DNA of 64,000 bases from UBA2108 sp002713215. Its GTDB lineage: Bacteria; Bacteroidota; Bacteroidia; Flavobacteriales_G; Salibacteraceae. Under the pieces are notes generated by a model, which was given only the letters and a program-made list of their open reading frames with translations, had not been told where the DNA came from and made no database searches. Positions 26,801 through 34,138 of the stretch are shown piece after piece. Position 1 is the first letter of the stretch, and the number at the start of each line of letters is the position of its first letter. A program made the translations under genes and the position numbers. Location of the stretch: contig CALAPY010000072.1 in assembly GCA_937891015.1 (NCBI GenBank), positions 62,001 to 126,000 of the forward strand, in the 5' to 3' direction.

Positions 26801-27880
26801 GCAAAATCAACAACCGGTTATGTGGCAGATAATAATAAGAAGAATCTGGGAACGCCTTCGGTGGATATGCCTTCGGTAGTGGAGCCTCACATTTACACGG
26901 TTGCTTACAATGAAAGAATGTGGAAAAATCATTTTCATGTAGATGACAGAACCGGAGTTGACTTTTTGACCTTAGATCATTTTAGAAACGGAGATGATAC
27001 CATCGCCATTCGATTGGGCAAGGATAAAGACAAGAGATATGGTGATGGACTTTTGGGTGAGATGATCTATTACAAGGAAGATTTAGGTGAAACCAAACGA
27101 TTGTTGGTTACCAATTACCTGGCAGCCAAATACGGAGTTAATATTCGGCGAAACAATCGCTATAATTCAGCTATGAATTTTAAGTACGATGTGGCAGGAA
27201 TAGGAAGGGTTTCCATGATTGATTATCATGCCGATGCCGTAAGTGGTATTATTCGAATTAACAATCCTCAGTCGTTAGATGATAATGACTTTTTGATGTG
27301 GGGACACAACAACGATACCCTGGATTGGATTACTAAAGATACTACACATGATGTTGCACGTTATGGTAGAACGTGGCATGTAACCGAAACAGGAAACACG
27401 GAAAGTGTTACCCTTGAAGTAGATAGTGCTGATTTTGGGGCAATTAGTAAAGAAGTCGGAATTAAGATTGGGACCCTGAGTGACTTGTCTTCAGTAACTG
27501 CGGGTAAGGTGATGACCATGACGTTATCAAACGGCAAATATTCCGTGGTAGTTGATTTTAACGATGATGAGTATTTTACCTTTATAACTGGTGAAGACTT
27601 GTATAAAGGTGTAGAGGAATTACATGCTTTCAATAATGCCCGATTGGTTCCAAATCCATCACAAAGTGGATTAACTCGATTGGATTTTACTCTGGATTCT
27701 CAGGCCCAAATAGCTATTTCGGTTCTGGATTATTCAGGAAGAACAATTTTATCCAAAGAGCTTGAAGCTGGCGAAGGTTCAAATTCAATTGATCTTGATA
27801 TCTCTGATCAGGCTTCAGGAGTGTACTTTGTATTGATAAGAAGTGCTGAAGGAGAACGAGCGTTGAAGTTTGTGAAATAA
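23831..27880 (+). CDS. Large T9SS-secreted protein with BNR/sortilin-type propeller
   Basis: Predicted secreted protein of 1349 residues. Signal peptide about 1-19. About 100-760 is a beta-propeller of the sortilin/BNR type, with many Asp-box-like motifs (SLDGGKTW, SKDGAATW, SKDKGENW, SKDGGETF, SIDGGQNF). About 775-860 is an Ig-like domain (SDLKVRNG...I.PVG..Y.V.I). About 885-1100 is a LamG-like or DUF-type module starting LILWLKGDN. About 1110-1260 resembles the YDVAGIGR..... module seen in Bacteroidota surface proteins (DUF8202-like). A T9SS type A tail starts near 1270. Propellers of this kind bind ligands or peptides; no enzymatic motif was seen. Likely cell-surface or released. Confidence 0.85.
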   Translation: MRIVISLITGLLWTSLLMSQSQDWRQMMSDPNVNYFKLCNAYNDYWKDKEKTGGSGHKQFERWRTYIEPYVNIDGSIGSYAKVWEKAVAYRNSLSARSLQGNWMEVGPFEEDNYSRGVGRLTVIAFHPTDANTFYVGSPSGGLWITEDNGKTWYTPNQDIMTFGVSAIAIDPRNPKVIYIGTGDADTRGTAGTGVYKSLDGGKTWTRKSLGMNDKTVTKILMDPDTSDILIATTKDGLYKSKDGAATWQRRINSGDFRDLEFKPGNSNVIYASQWSYPGISSYIYISKDKGENWRRGFIPDGLYPDMRQEIEVTPSNPDVLYGVGEIRLVMTPDEGDTFITVIDSGKFLLDRDEQGWYNASFKIDPENEKIMYCGNRQLYKTYDGGYNWIRLNHTHADNHYIDFHPITKELYVLDDGGVHRSKDGGETFEDLTNLGVAAIYSLSQSPFNSEHVLNGYQDCGSKYYNGYKWVSTYGADGMQPLFDPTDSMIFYTAYQYGGIIRYLNHIGSAQNMERPKDEGPWETPYILDYHDNGTMYVGRQTVWKSTNIHIKDRKKVTWESIGSGVAANVGRYVQIKLHKTNPSRMYATIQNTNRSRSQLIVCDDIYAAAPVWKDLSLKLPTANIMADVETNPFDSLAIYVSTGSRVYESIDGGQNFKNVSGNMPDVPIHVLEIDTVNGNLYLGSDAGVFCRIKGDTNWTPFSNGLSASAQARDLDIYYYPGDHSKSKIKVATYGRGMWESDLINSGNTAAPISSAYIRTELSNHTFNKDFDITVSFRKHVNIDSVTGFTASDLKVRNGVVNSITPVGKEYRVNITASSEGFVYVDIPQGAATSALYGTATDSSLTYRIDYLPAPLQLGPFGPGGVGDSASLILWLKGDNVMTDQNGDTLSKDGDKIENWYDVAGRGFYGSQMVDSSKPYLRLDSNGISGWPAVEYNPPNRYLMVRDFGPVGKDITVFAVAKSNSDNWTGTSWIANSREANGFFIHPNNNAKSTTGYVADNNKKNLGTPSVDMPSVVEPHIYTVAYNERMWKNHFHVDDRTGVDFLTLDHFRNGDDTIAIRLGKDKDKRYGDGLLGEMIYYKEDLGETKRLLVTNYLAAKYGVNIRRNNRYNSAMNFKYDVAGIGRVSMIDYHADAVSGIIRINNPQSLDDNDFLMWGHNNDTLDWITKDTTHDVARYGRTWHVTETGNTESVTLEVDSADFGAISKEVGIKIGTLSDLSSVTAGKVMTMTLSNGKYSVVVDFNDDEYFTFITGEDLYKGVEELHAFNNARLVPNPSQSGLTRLDFTLDSQAQIAISVLDYSGRTILSKELEAGEGSNSIDLDISDQASGVYFVLIRSAEGERALKFVK

Positions 27881-27905
27881 GGACAGTTAAGAACTAGAAA
27901 GGGCT

Positions 27906-27949
27906 AGACTAACAGAATTGGTCTGGTTAGCCACCTTCCCACGGGAAGG
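27906..27949 (+). other. Two hairpins downstream of the T9SS protein gene
   Basis: GGCTA with GAC (from about 27902) can pair with GTC and TAGCC up to 27932, and CCTTCCC (27934-27940) pairs perfectly with GGGAAGG (27943-27949). No T-run follows either hairpin, so this is not a classical terminator. It may protect the 3' end of the mRNA. Confidence 0.35.
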
Positions 27950-28033
27950 AGTCAAGCAGTGCTTAAAAGGGTAGTTCTAAACTCAGCTAAAAATATCCCT
28001 TATTTATAATCATTCTAATTAAAACCTTCATAC

Positions 28034-28041
28034 TACTTTTG
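28034..28041 (+). promoter_or_regulatory. -7 promoter box for the U32 peptidase gene, possible leaderless transcript
   Basis: TACTTTTG matches TAnnTTTG exactly and is only five bases before ATG 28047, so transcription would begin at or beside the start codon. Confidence 0.5.
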
Positions 28042-28046
28042 CAGCC

Positions 28047-29303
28047 ATGAACACAAACAAGGTATCCACCGAAGAGAAAGTTGAACTAATGGCCCCGGCC
28101 GGGTCGTTCGCTGCCATGCAAGCAGCCATAGACAATGGTGCTGACTCTATTTATTTTGGAGTTGATCAACTGAATATGCGCGCACGCGCTACTATGAATT
28201 TCACTTTGGGAGACCTGGAGGAAATTTCTCAGCGATGTTCTGAGAAGGGGGTAAGAACCTACCTTACTTTAAATACCATTATATACGATCATGACTTATC
28301 CATTGTAAAACGGGTAATCGATGCGGTTAAGAAGCACAAGATTACTGCGGTTATTGCGTCTGACCAGGCGGTTATCGGATATGCTTCATCTCAGGGAGTT
28401 GAAGTACATATTTCCACCCAGTTAAACGTAACCAATGCAGAAACCGTAAAATTCTATTCCCACTTTGCCGATACAATGGTGCTGTCTCGCGAATTGTCGT
28501 TGAGTCAAATGAAGGCCATTGTTGATGGTGTAAAGAAGCAAAACATTACCGGACCTTCCGGAAAGTTGGTTGAAATTGAGGTATTTGCTCATGGAGCACT
28601 TTGTATGGCTGTTTCCGGGAAATGTTATTTGAGTTTACACACTCAAAATTCGAGTGCTAATAGGGGGGCTTGTATTCAGAACTGCAGGCGTACCTACAAG
28701 GTGGTTGATTTGGAAGATGGGCACGAACTTGAGATAGACAACGAATACATTATGTCTCCCAAGGATTTATGTACCGTAGATTTTATGGATCGCCTTCTCG
28801 ATACCGGTGTTCAGGTATTAAAAATTGAGGGAAGGGGTCGAGCACCTGAGTATGTGGCAGAAGTAATTAAATGCTACCGCGAAGCCATTGATGCTTATTA
28901 CGATGGAAGCTATACCCAGGAAAAGATAGACCATTGGATGGATCGTTTAGGAAAGGTATACAATCGAGGATTTTGGGGCGGTTACTACCTGGGTCAAAAA
29001 ATGGGAGAGTGGACCAATAAAAGTGGTTCGTCAGCTACTACCAAAAAGGTGTACTTGGGCAAAGGAACGCACTACTATCCAAAACTGAGTGTAGCTGCTT
29101 TCCGAATTGATGCGCAGGAGCTTAAGGTTGGAGACAATATTCTTATTCAGGGCCCCACCACTGGAAGCATTGAATCAAAAATTACGGAATTAATGGTGGA
29201 CGAAAAGTTTGTGGACTCTGCCAAAAAAGGGGAGGAGTGTTCTTTTAAGCTGGACACGGTTATTCGGGGAACTGATAAGTTGTATAAGGTTTTACCGGCC
29301 TAG
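28047..29303 (+). CDS. U32 family peptidase-like protein (YegQ/TrhP type)
   Basis: Belongs to the U32 family. In E. coli the member TrhP (YegQ) takes part in tRNA wobble-uridine hydroxylation, and others are called collagenase-like. Seen: 418 residues. It starts ELMAPAGSFAAMQAAIDNGADSIYFG, the TIM-barrel opening of the family. The signature E.F.HGALC.A.SG.C appears in the middle. The Cys cluster around CIQNCRRTY and the Cys in ALCMAVSGKCYLS fit the iron-sulfur ligands of the tRNA-modifying branch. The C-terminal half is the small beta domain (about 320-418). Followed after 22 bases by a ferredoxin gene, which could supply electrons or iron-sulfur chemistry. Confidence 0.9.
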   Translation: MNTNKVSTEEKVELMAPAGSFAAMQAAIDNGADSIYFGVDQLNMRARATMNFTLGDLEEISQRCSEKGVRTYLTLNTIIYDHDLSIVKRVIDAVKKHKITAVIASDQAVIGYASSQGVEVHISTQLNVTNAETVKFYSHFADTMVLSRELSLSQMKAIVDGVKKQNITGPSGKLVEIEVFAHGALCMAVSGKCYLSLHTQNSSANRGACIQNCRRTYKVVDLEDGHELEIDNEYIMSPKDLCTVDFMDRLLDTGVQVLKIEGRGRAPEYVAEVIKCYREAIDAYYDGSYTQEKIDHWMDRLGKVYNRGFWGGYYLGQKMGEWTNKSGSSATTKKVYLGKGTHYYPKLSVAAFRIDAQELKVGDNILIQGPTTGSIESKITELMVDEKFVDSAKKGEECSFKLDTVIRGTDKLYKVLPA

Positions 29304-29325
29304 CATTAAAATTTAGTCGTTAGTC

Positions 29326-29553
29326 GTGGTTATTATTACCCATCAAAGGGAAAAATGTATTGGTTGCAACTACTGTGTAGAGTTTGCTTTCGATCAGTGG
29401 CGAATGAGCAAAAAAGATGGTAAAGCCACTTTAATTGGAGCGGTGAATAAAAAGGGCTTCCATACAGCTCGCGTTCAGGACGAAAATTTGGAGGCCAACG
29501 AAAAAGCAGCACAGGCCTGTCCGGTTAAGATTATTCAGGTAAAGCAGGTTTAG
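29326..29553 (+). CDS. Small single-cluster ferredoxin
   Basis: An electron-transfer protein of 75 residues from a GTG start. Cys11, Cys14 and Cys17 (CIGCNYC) and Cys65 followed by Pro (ACPVKII) are the ligands of one [4Fe-4S] cluster. There is no second cluster motif. The middle part (about 20-55) is the usual insertion of one-cluster ferredoxins. The gene follows the U32 gene after 22 bases and is probably in the same transcript, so this ferredoxin may serve the U32 enzyme. That link is inference. Confidence 0.88.
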   Translation: MVIITHQREKCIGCNYCVEFAFDQWRMSKKDGKATLIGAVNKKGFHTARVQDENLEANEKAAQACPVKIIQVKQV

Positions 29554-29701
29554 TCCAAGATCAAACATCAAACATCGAATATCGTGTTTCGAACATCCTA
29601 TATCCAGCTATAGTACTTCGAAATTTTTTACCGTTTATCCATCATTAACGTCAGGGCAATTCATTTTATTCTTAATTTTATAGCTTCTAAACTTACACGT
29701 T

Positions 29702-30022
29702 ATGAGATACTTGAATATACTTGCAGTTGCCGTCCTAAGTCTTTCATTGTTTGCCTGCGAACCGCTGGGAGAGCATTGCCCGGATGAAAATGAATTTTCT
29801 CAATGCCAGGTAAAACCGGATAAAGGTCCATGTGAAGCAAGCATTACCAAGTATTACTACGACGAAGCTTCGGGTTCATGTAAGGAATTTGAGTGGGGCG
29901 GTTGCCAGGGATCGGTTCCTTTTCACTCCTTATCGGAATGCCAGGAATGTGCTGGTTCTGGATCGAGTACACCAGTCGATAACCCGAACACAGGAGTTGT
30001 TGGAAACGGCTTATTTAACTAG
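29702..30022 (+). CDS. Kunitz/BPTI-type protease inhibitor lipoprotein
   Basis: A 106-residue lipoprotein with a Kunitz domain, the fold of pancreatic trypsin inhibitor. Signal about 1-18 with Cys19 as the lipidated residue. The Kunitz cysteines are Cys35, 44, 60, 68, 80 and 83. Their spacing (9, 16, 8, 12, 3) matches BPTI (9, 16, 8, 13, 4) apart from one-residue losses near the end. KGPC, KYYYD, FEWGGC and F.S...C are all family landmarks. The P1 position after Cys44 is Glu45, where BPTI has Lys, so a Glu-preferring protease would be the expected target, if it inhibits at all. Cys26 is extra. A short Ser/Pro/Asn tail follows. Surface or periplasmic. Confidence 0.88.
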   Translation: MRYLNILAVAVLSLSLFACEPLGEHCPDENEFSQCQVKPDKGPCEASITKYYYDEASGSCKEFEWGGCQGSVPFHSLSECQECAGSGSSTPVDNPNTGVVGNGLFN

Positions 30023-30047
30023 AAAAACATAAGATATTTATATTGGA

Positions 30048-30078
30048 AGCCCTTCTGATTTTCGGAGGGGCTTTTTTT
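30048..30078 (+). terminator. Rho-independent terminator after the Kunitz gene
   Basis: AGCCCTTC and GAGGGGCT form an 8-base stem with one G-U pair and a 9-base loop, followed by seven T. It closes the plus-strand transcript of the Kunitz gene. Confidence 0.85.
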
Positions 30079-30093
30079 GTTTAGAGGTTTGTC

Positions 30094-31214
30094 TCAGCTT
30101 AGGTTGTCTGACTTGGTTTCATTGGGATTCGAAACCGACGTTTCAACGCTATTGATCGTTCGAATATGATACTCGCTCCAGGTTCCTTCCTTAATCTTTT
30201 TTACGAATTCCTCCATACTCATAATATGCCCCGTTTTCAGGTCATGGTATTGGGGTGGGTCTCCTGGTAAACGTTTAACCATACCTACACTATCATCAAA
30301 CTCTTGGGTTTCTTCATCTTCGATGTTATGACGATAGACTTCTCCTTAATAAAGGCAGTAAACATATCCTTTAGCTGCAACTTCAATACTTTCTGCTAAT
30401 CGGCTTCCAGCAGGAATCCATTCATTAGTGCTTTCTTTGAAAAAGGCTATTTTGCTAGGCTGAAGATCTGATTCATCAAATATGCCGTACAAGCCAGTGC
30501 TTTCATCATACCCGATTTGAGAAAATTTAATGTCGTGACCGATTTTGTTCCAATCGTCGGTCCAGTTAGAATGACCCATATAAATATGAACTGTTTTATC
30601 TGTAGACAATTTGTATAGTTTATCTGGTCCACCTGCAATTTGAGAAGTTGAATTGCCTATTAGTTTCCAGCTTCCAGAAATCATATCCAGCACCCTTATG
30701 CTTCCATCTGTTTGTAGGTAAACATTATCTATGTAAGCATTAACAACTTGGTCTACATTCGATTGCATTGGAATCCAATCTGAAGCTGAATCCCATAACA
30801 TTGCCTCGTTTGTGGTCTCAGCGATATAGAATAACTCAACCGTACCAATAATGCTTTTTGCATTGTTTACATGATCAAACGGCTCCCAGTTTTCTGAGAA
30901 AAATCGAAGCCCCAAATACTTTTATCTGCCTTGATCATAAAAGCCCTTCGCTGAGCAGCAAATAGTTTTATGCAACCTTGGCCGCACTCATTCCATTCTT
31001 TGATGGAATCATCCCACCAATACACGGTCCCTTCCAGGTCGTTTTCAAGTCGAAATACATAAGGCGTTATTACAAGGTGTGTCTTACCAGGTGGCGGAGC
31101 AGTAACAGTAGTGTAGGCAGCAATTGACTTTGTATTACCATCCCAACCTAATTGATTCCAGGAGTGAGAAGGGTTCTCTGAAGTATTCATTTTTCCTGGA
31201 AACATTATTTTCAA
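30094..31214 (-). pseudogene. Decayed tectonin-like protein gene with DUF3892-like C-terminus
   Basis: Three minus-strand pieces appear to be one former gene of about 373 codons. Piece 1 (31214-30867) contains SWNQLGWDGN and DKSIWGFDF. Piece 2 (30915-30346) carries similar repeats (DGSIRVLDMISGSWKLIG, STDKTVHIYMG, TNEWIPAG), like a tectonin/tachylectin beta-propeller. Piece 3 (30282-30094) has a DUF3892-like stretch (DLKTGHIMSMEEFVKKIKEG). The change from piece 1 to piece 2 lies at a five-base A run, 30899-30903; adding one base restores GFDFFSENW. Pieces 2 and 3 share one frame, interrupted only by TAA at 30346-30348, with no start codon between that stop and ATG 30282. No signal peptide was seen. 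Sequencing error in the A run remains possible. Confidence 0.6.
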
Positions 31215-31399
31215 CCCACTGGAAATTTCGATTTATCTTTTTTATCTCCGGTTTATGTTGATTAATTTTCTATCGTTTCATATTTGCACTTTCACAAGCA
31301 GCCGCCCAATGGCTGTTGTTAGCACTACTACTTGAAATTCCCCTTATTTCTTTTTATGGTTTGAGTATTGAAGCCATAGGTGTCGGTTCGGTTTTGGGA

Positions 31400-32464
31400 T
31401 TAGAACTTATGGTTCTTTCGTTGTTTTTTGATGTTTTTAATCAACTTCCCTAAGTCCTTGTCCTTCTTTTTTCGTTCTTGTTCATTGGATTCAAAATGCA
31501 TTTTTTCTTTTTCCATTTTCATGAAATTTTCATACGAATCAGCATCCAATTCTTCGTTTTCAAGGGCAGCCAACACGGCACATTCTTTTTCATTGGTATG
31601 AGTACAATCACTGAATTTACAGTTCCGGGCAAGTTTCGAGATCTCGTCAAATGTGATTTCAAGGCCTTCTGAAACATTGGTTAAGCCAACCTCTCTCATT
31701 CCCGGATTATCGATCAGAATTCCATTCTCCAAAACAATTAATTCCCTATGGCTGGTTACATGCTTTCCCCGGTCAATGCTTTGGCTTATTTCTCCGGTGT
31801 GCATCAGTTGTGTTCCGGTTAAGGTATTAATGAGCGTTGATTTTCCAACACCGGAAGAACCCAACAAGCAGTAGGTTTTCCCTTTCATGAGCATAGATTT
31901 TATTTCATCTATTCCCAATTGGGTTTGATTGCTTATGGCAAATACAGGAACATTTTTGATTCGTTCATTGATTTGAATTAACAACTCTTCTAAATGTGGT
32001 TTCTCGATTAAATCCACCTTGCTTATAACCACAATGGGGTCGATGTTGGAAGCATTACAAATGGTGAGGTAGCGTTCCAGTCGATTGATATTAAAATCCC
32101 TATTAACCGATTGAACTATTAACCCAAAATCAATGTTTGTGGCTATAATTTGAGTTTGTCCCAATTTGCCAACCGCTTTTCTTTCCAACACTGACTTTCT
32201 TGAAAACACGGCATGAATTAACCCTTTGTTTTCATCGTATTCCGAAATGGCAACCCAGTCTCCAACAGCCGGTAAATCATAACGGTTGGAAGCAGTAAAC
32301 CTTAAATTTCCCAGGAGCTCTGAGTCGAATTCATCCGTATCGGTTTTTACCGTATAACGGTCTTTGTGTTCGGAAATAACCCTTCCAACTTCAAAGGAAT
32401 CCAGACCTTGTTCTTTTCTGTATTCCTCCAATTCTTTATTGTATCCTAAATCTTCAGGAGCCAT
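31400..32464 (-). CDS. rsgA: Small ribosomal subunit biogenesis GTPase RsgA
   Basis: A circularly permuted GTPase that checks late maturation of the 30S subunit. Seen: 354 residues. An N-terminal OB-fold covers about 20-90 (VGDWVAISEYD, VFSRKSVLERKA). The permuted GTPase motifs follow in the order G4 (VISKVDL), G1 (LLGSSGVGKSTLINTL) and G3 (DNPGMREVG). A zinc-binding tail has Cys-His residues (NCKFSDCTHTNEKECAV). The C-terminal tail is very Lys-rich, which fits ribosome binding. Typical length is about 300-350, so it is complete. It stands between the tectonin remnant and the deiminase gene; the gap to the deiminase is 47 bases. Confidence 0.95.
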   Translation of the reverse strand: MAPEDLGYNKELEEYRKEQGLDSFEVGRVISEHKDRYTVKTDTDEFDSELLGNLRFTASNRYDLPAVGDWVAISEYDENKGLIHAVFSRKSVLERKAVGKLGQTQIIATNIDFGLIVQSVNRDFNINRLERYLTICNASNIDPIVVISKVDLIEKPHLEELLIQINERIKNVPVFAISNQTQLGIDEIKSMLMKGKTYCLLGSSGVGKSTLINTLTGTQLMHTGEISQSIDRGKHVTSHRELIVLENGILIDNPGMREVGLTNVSEGLEITFDEISKLARNCKFSDCTHTNEKECAVLAALENEELDADSYENFMKMEKEKMHFESNEQERKKKDKDLGKLIKNIKKQRKNHKF

Positions 32465-32511
32465 CTCTACTCTTCCTTATTTTCTTCTAGTGATTACAAA
32501 ATTGATGGTTT

Positions 32512-33633
32512 TTATTCCTTCGGCTGTTGCTGGGTTACACAATGGGTCATGCCACCGTTGGCATAAACGTTTCTGGAATCAATACCAACTACTGTTCGGT
32601 TTGGGTAAAGCGCTTGTAACAATTTCAAAGCCACTGCATCATTCGGGTCATTATAAATAGGAACCAGAACCTTGGTATTGGCGATGTAATAATTGCAATA
32701 CGAGCCTTTGAATCCCAGGTTCTTTCCATAAGTAGTGACCACATTATTGCTGCTTAATGGAAGTTTTAGGAAGGTATAGGCTTGCCCATCTTTATTTTTA
32801 GCTGCGAGCAACTTATCAATGTCCGATTGCAAGACGTCATAGTCAAGTAAATCATTGTTTTCCATGGTTACAATGGTTGTTGAATTTCCAAATCGCGCAA
32901 AGCCATCAATGTGCTGGTCGGTGATTTCAAGCCCTGCCTGTCCATCAAGCCAAACGAAATTGGTTACGCCTAAATATTTCTTGAAGATATTCTCGGCCTG
33001 CTGCTGAGTCATTCCCGGATTTCTGTTGTTGTTTAATATAGAACTCTTGCAGGCCATAAGTGTTCCGTGTCCATCCATTTCAACGCTACCGCCCTCATTG
33101 ATCATGGTATTGTTTAAATCAATAACCGTTCGATTTTGGGCTTGTCCAATTTTTTGTGGAATGACATTGCAATTATTGAAAGCAGCTTTGTCTCCCCAAC
33201 CGTTGAACCCCCAATCCTGAACAACCAAATTCCCTGCTTTATCGCGTACGTAGATTGGCCCGTTATCCCGAATCCAGAAGTCATCATTGGGAAATGTTTT
33301 AAAATCTACATTGGTCAAATCAATGGATTGAGCATTAAGAAGATCTATAATTCGGTTTTTTTCCGTTTCGTTGTAGGCTACTATATGAACCTTTTCACTC
33401 GTGATCAATTCTTTGGTCATAGCCACCCAGGTAGGGTCCAGGTAATCCCTGAATTTTTTTCCATATTGATAATGGTGGGGCCATTGTAACCAGGTTCCTT
33501 CGTGTGCTTCGCTTTCTTCTGGAAAAGTGTAGAGTATTTCGGTTGTTGAGTTTGAATCATCAACAACCTCTTTTTTGCATGAGGTAATTGCCGTTAGGAA
33601 AACAGCCAGGATATATAGAATCATTATTCTCAT
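32512..33633 (-). CDS. Agmatine deiminase family lipoprotein (peptidylarginine deiminase-like)
   Basis: Belongs to the guanidino-group deiminases, which convert arginine-like groups to citrulline or carbamoyl groups with release of ammonia. Seen: 373 residues with a lipoprotein signal (lipobox ending in Cys19). The catalytic motifs are present: DDFWIRDNGP, NEGGSVEMDG, DQHIDGFARF and GGMTHCVTQQQP with nucleophile Cys365. Agmatine deiminases are usually cytoplasmic, so the exported form suggests action on external agmatine, arginine or protein C-terminal arginine, as in the bacterial peptidylarginine deiminase of Porphyromonas. Which substrate applies cannot be decided here. Confidence 0.88.
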   Translation of the reverse strand: MRIMILYILAVFLTAITSCKKEVVDDSNSTTEILYTFPEESEAHEGTWLQWPHHYQYGKKFRDYLDPTWVAMTKELITSEKVHIVAYNETEKNRIIDLLNAQSIDLTNVDFKTFPNDDFWIRDNGPIYVRDKAGNLVVQDWGFNGWGDKAAFNNCNVIPQKIGQAQNRTVIDLNNTMINEGGSVEMDGHGTLMACKSSILNNNRNPGMTQQQAENIFKKYLGVTNFVWLDGQAGLEITDQHIDGFARFGNSTTIVTMENNDLLDYDVLQSDIDKLLAAKNKDGQAYTFLKLPLSSNNVVTTYGKNLGFKGSYCNYYIANTKVLVPIYNDPNDAVALKLLQALYPNRTVVGIDSRNVYANGGMTHCVTQQQPKE

Positions 33634-33777
33634 TTTTTATTCTTTTTAATGGTAACCTACAATAAGTAGCTAAAACCACCAACACAACTCAACTTGTGAC
33701 CAGTGACTTTCAAAGCTAACGTTAATTATTGATTTAATAAATCTTGAAGTGGTACAGGTCTTAATTAAAACTGTTTT

Positions 33778-33978
33778 TTAAGTTGAAGGGGCACCCTTGC
33801 CTGAATCATCGCTCTTGTCTTTTTTATTTCCTCCTTGAATTAAGGTAGTTCCAATACCGGCACCAACGGCCACTCCAACGCCTATCCATAATCCAACATT
33901 GTCTGTTGTAACTCTTACGGCTGTTCCTATGCCTGCGCCCAAAGCTATTCTTATACCTAAACGGTTTTCTTTTTTTAT
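33778..33978 (-). pseudogene. Small glycine-zipper membrane protein gene without a normal start codon
   Basis: A 66-residue open frame reads KKENRLGIRIALGAGIGTAV then VGLWIGVGVAVGAGIGTTLI and ends with a Lys/Asp/Ser-rich tail. The two glycine-zipper helices are typical of small bacterial membrane proteins. The frame has no ATG, GTG or TTG at the N-terminus: the codon in the expected position is ATA (33976-33978), one base change from ATG. The previous in-frame codons reach a stop within three codons. It could be translated from ATA, but with decayed neighbours on the same side a lost start is more likely. Confidence 0.5.
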
Positions 33979-33979
33979 G

Positions 33980-34138
33980 TTAAATTATTGTACAGTTGGT
34001 TTTTACCAGTTGATCTATTTCCGCTGGATATTCTGAGATTTCCTTTACCGGTTCTTCCTTTTTGGATCCAAATAGTAGCAGGACAGCAAAAAGGATTGCG
34101 TAGAAGTATGAGTTAAATGAAGGTGATCCAATGACCAT
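33980..34138 (-). pseudogene. Remnant of a small lipoprotein, possibly a cytochrome c-type protein
   Basis: A short frame with a hydrophobic stretch (SYFYAILFAVLLLFG) followed by SKKEEPVKEI, SEYPAEIDQLVKTNC and a stop soon after. The layout is that of a lipoprotein of the kind that ends in a heme-binding C..CH, but the lipobox Cys appears as Ser and the sequence stops right after the first Cys of the possible heme site. The next frame downstream is the glycine-zipper remnant. The cytochrome interpretation is inference from pattern only. Confidence 0.35.

Noticed and set aside
29560..29620. Repeats of an ATCAAACATC-type unit upstream of the Kunitz gene
   Set aside because: Only a few imperfect copies over about 40 bases, without a clear promoter or binding-site pattern.
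30447..30638. A small minus-strand frame inside the tectonin remnant
   Set aside because: It overlaps the better-supported frame of the decayed gene and has no independent signs of coding.
31296..31330. An attC-like site of an integron cassette (CAAGCAGCC ... GGCTGTTGTTAGCAC)
   Set aside because: There is a hairpin with a bulged base, but the conserved RYYYAAC/GTTRRRY ends are not both present, and no integrase or second site was found.
31262..31452. A 63-codon hydrophobic plus-strand frame between the tectonin remnant and rsgA
   Set aside because: It has no usable start codon before its last third, overlaps the 3' end of rsgA on the other strand, and shows no ribosome-binding site. Probably chance.
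33634..33777. A small gene or RNA in the gap upstream of the deiminase gene
   Set aside because: No credible frame, hairpin or promoter motif was seen.
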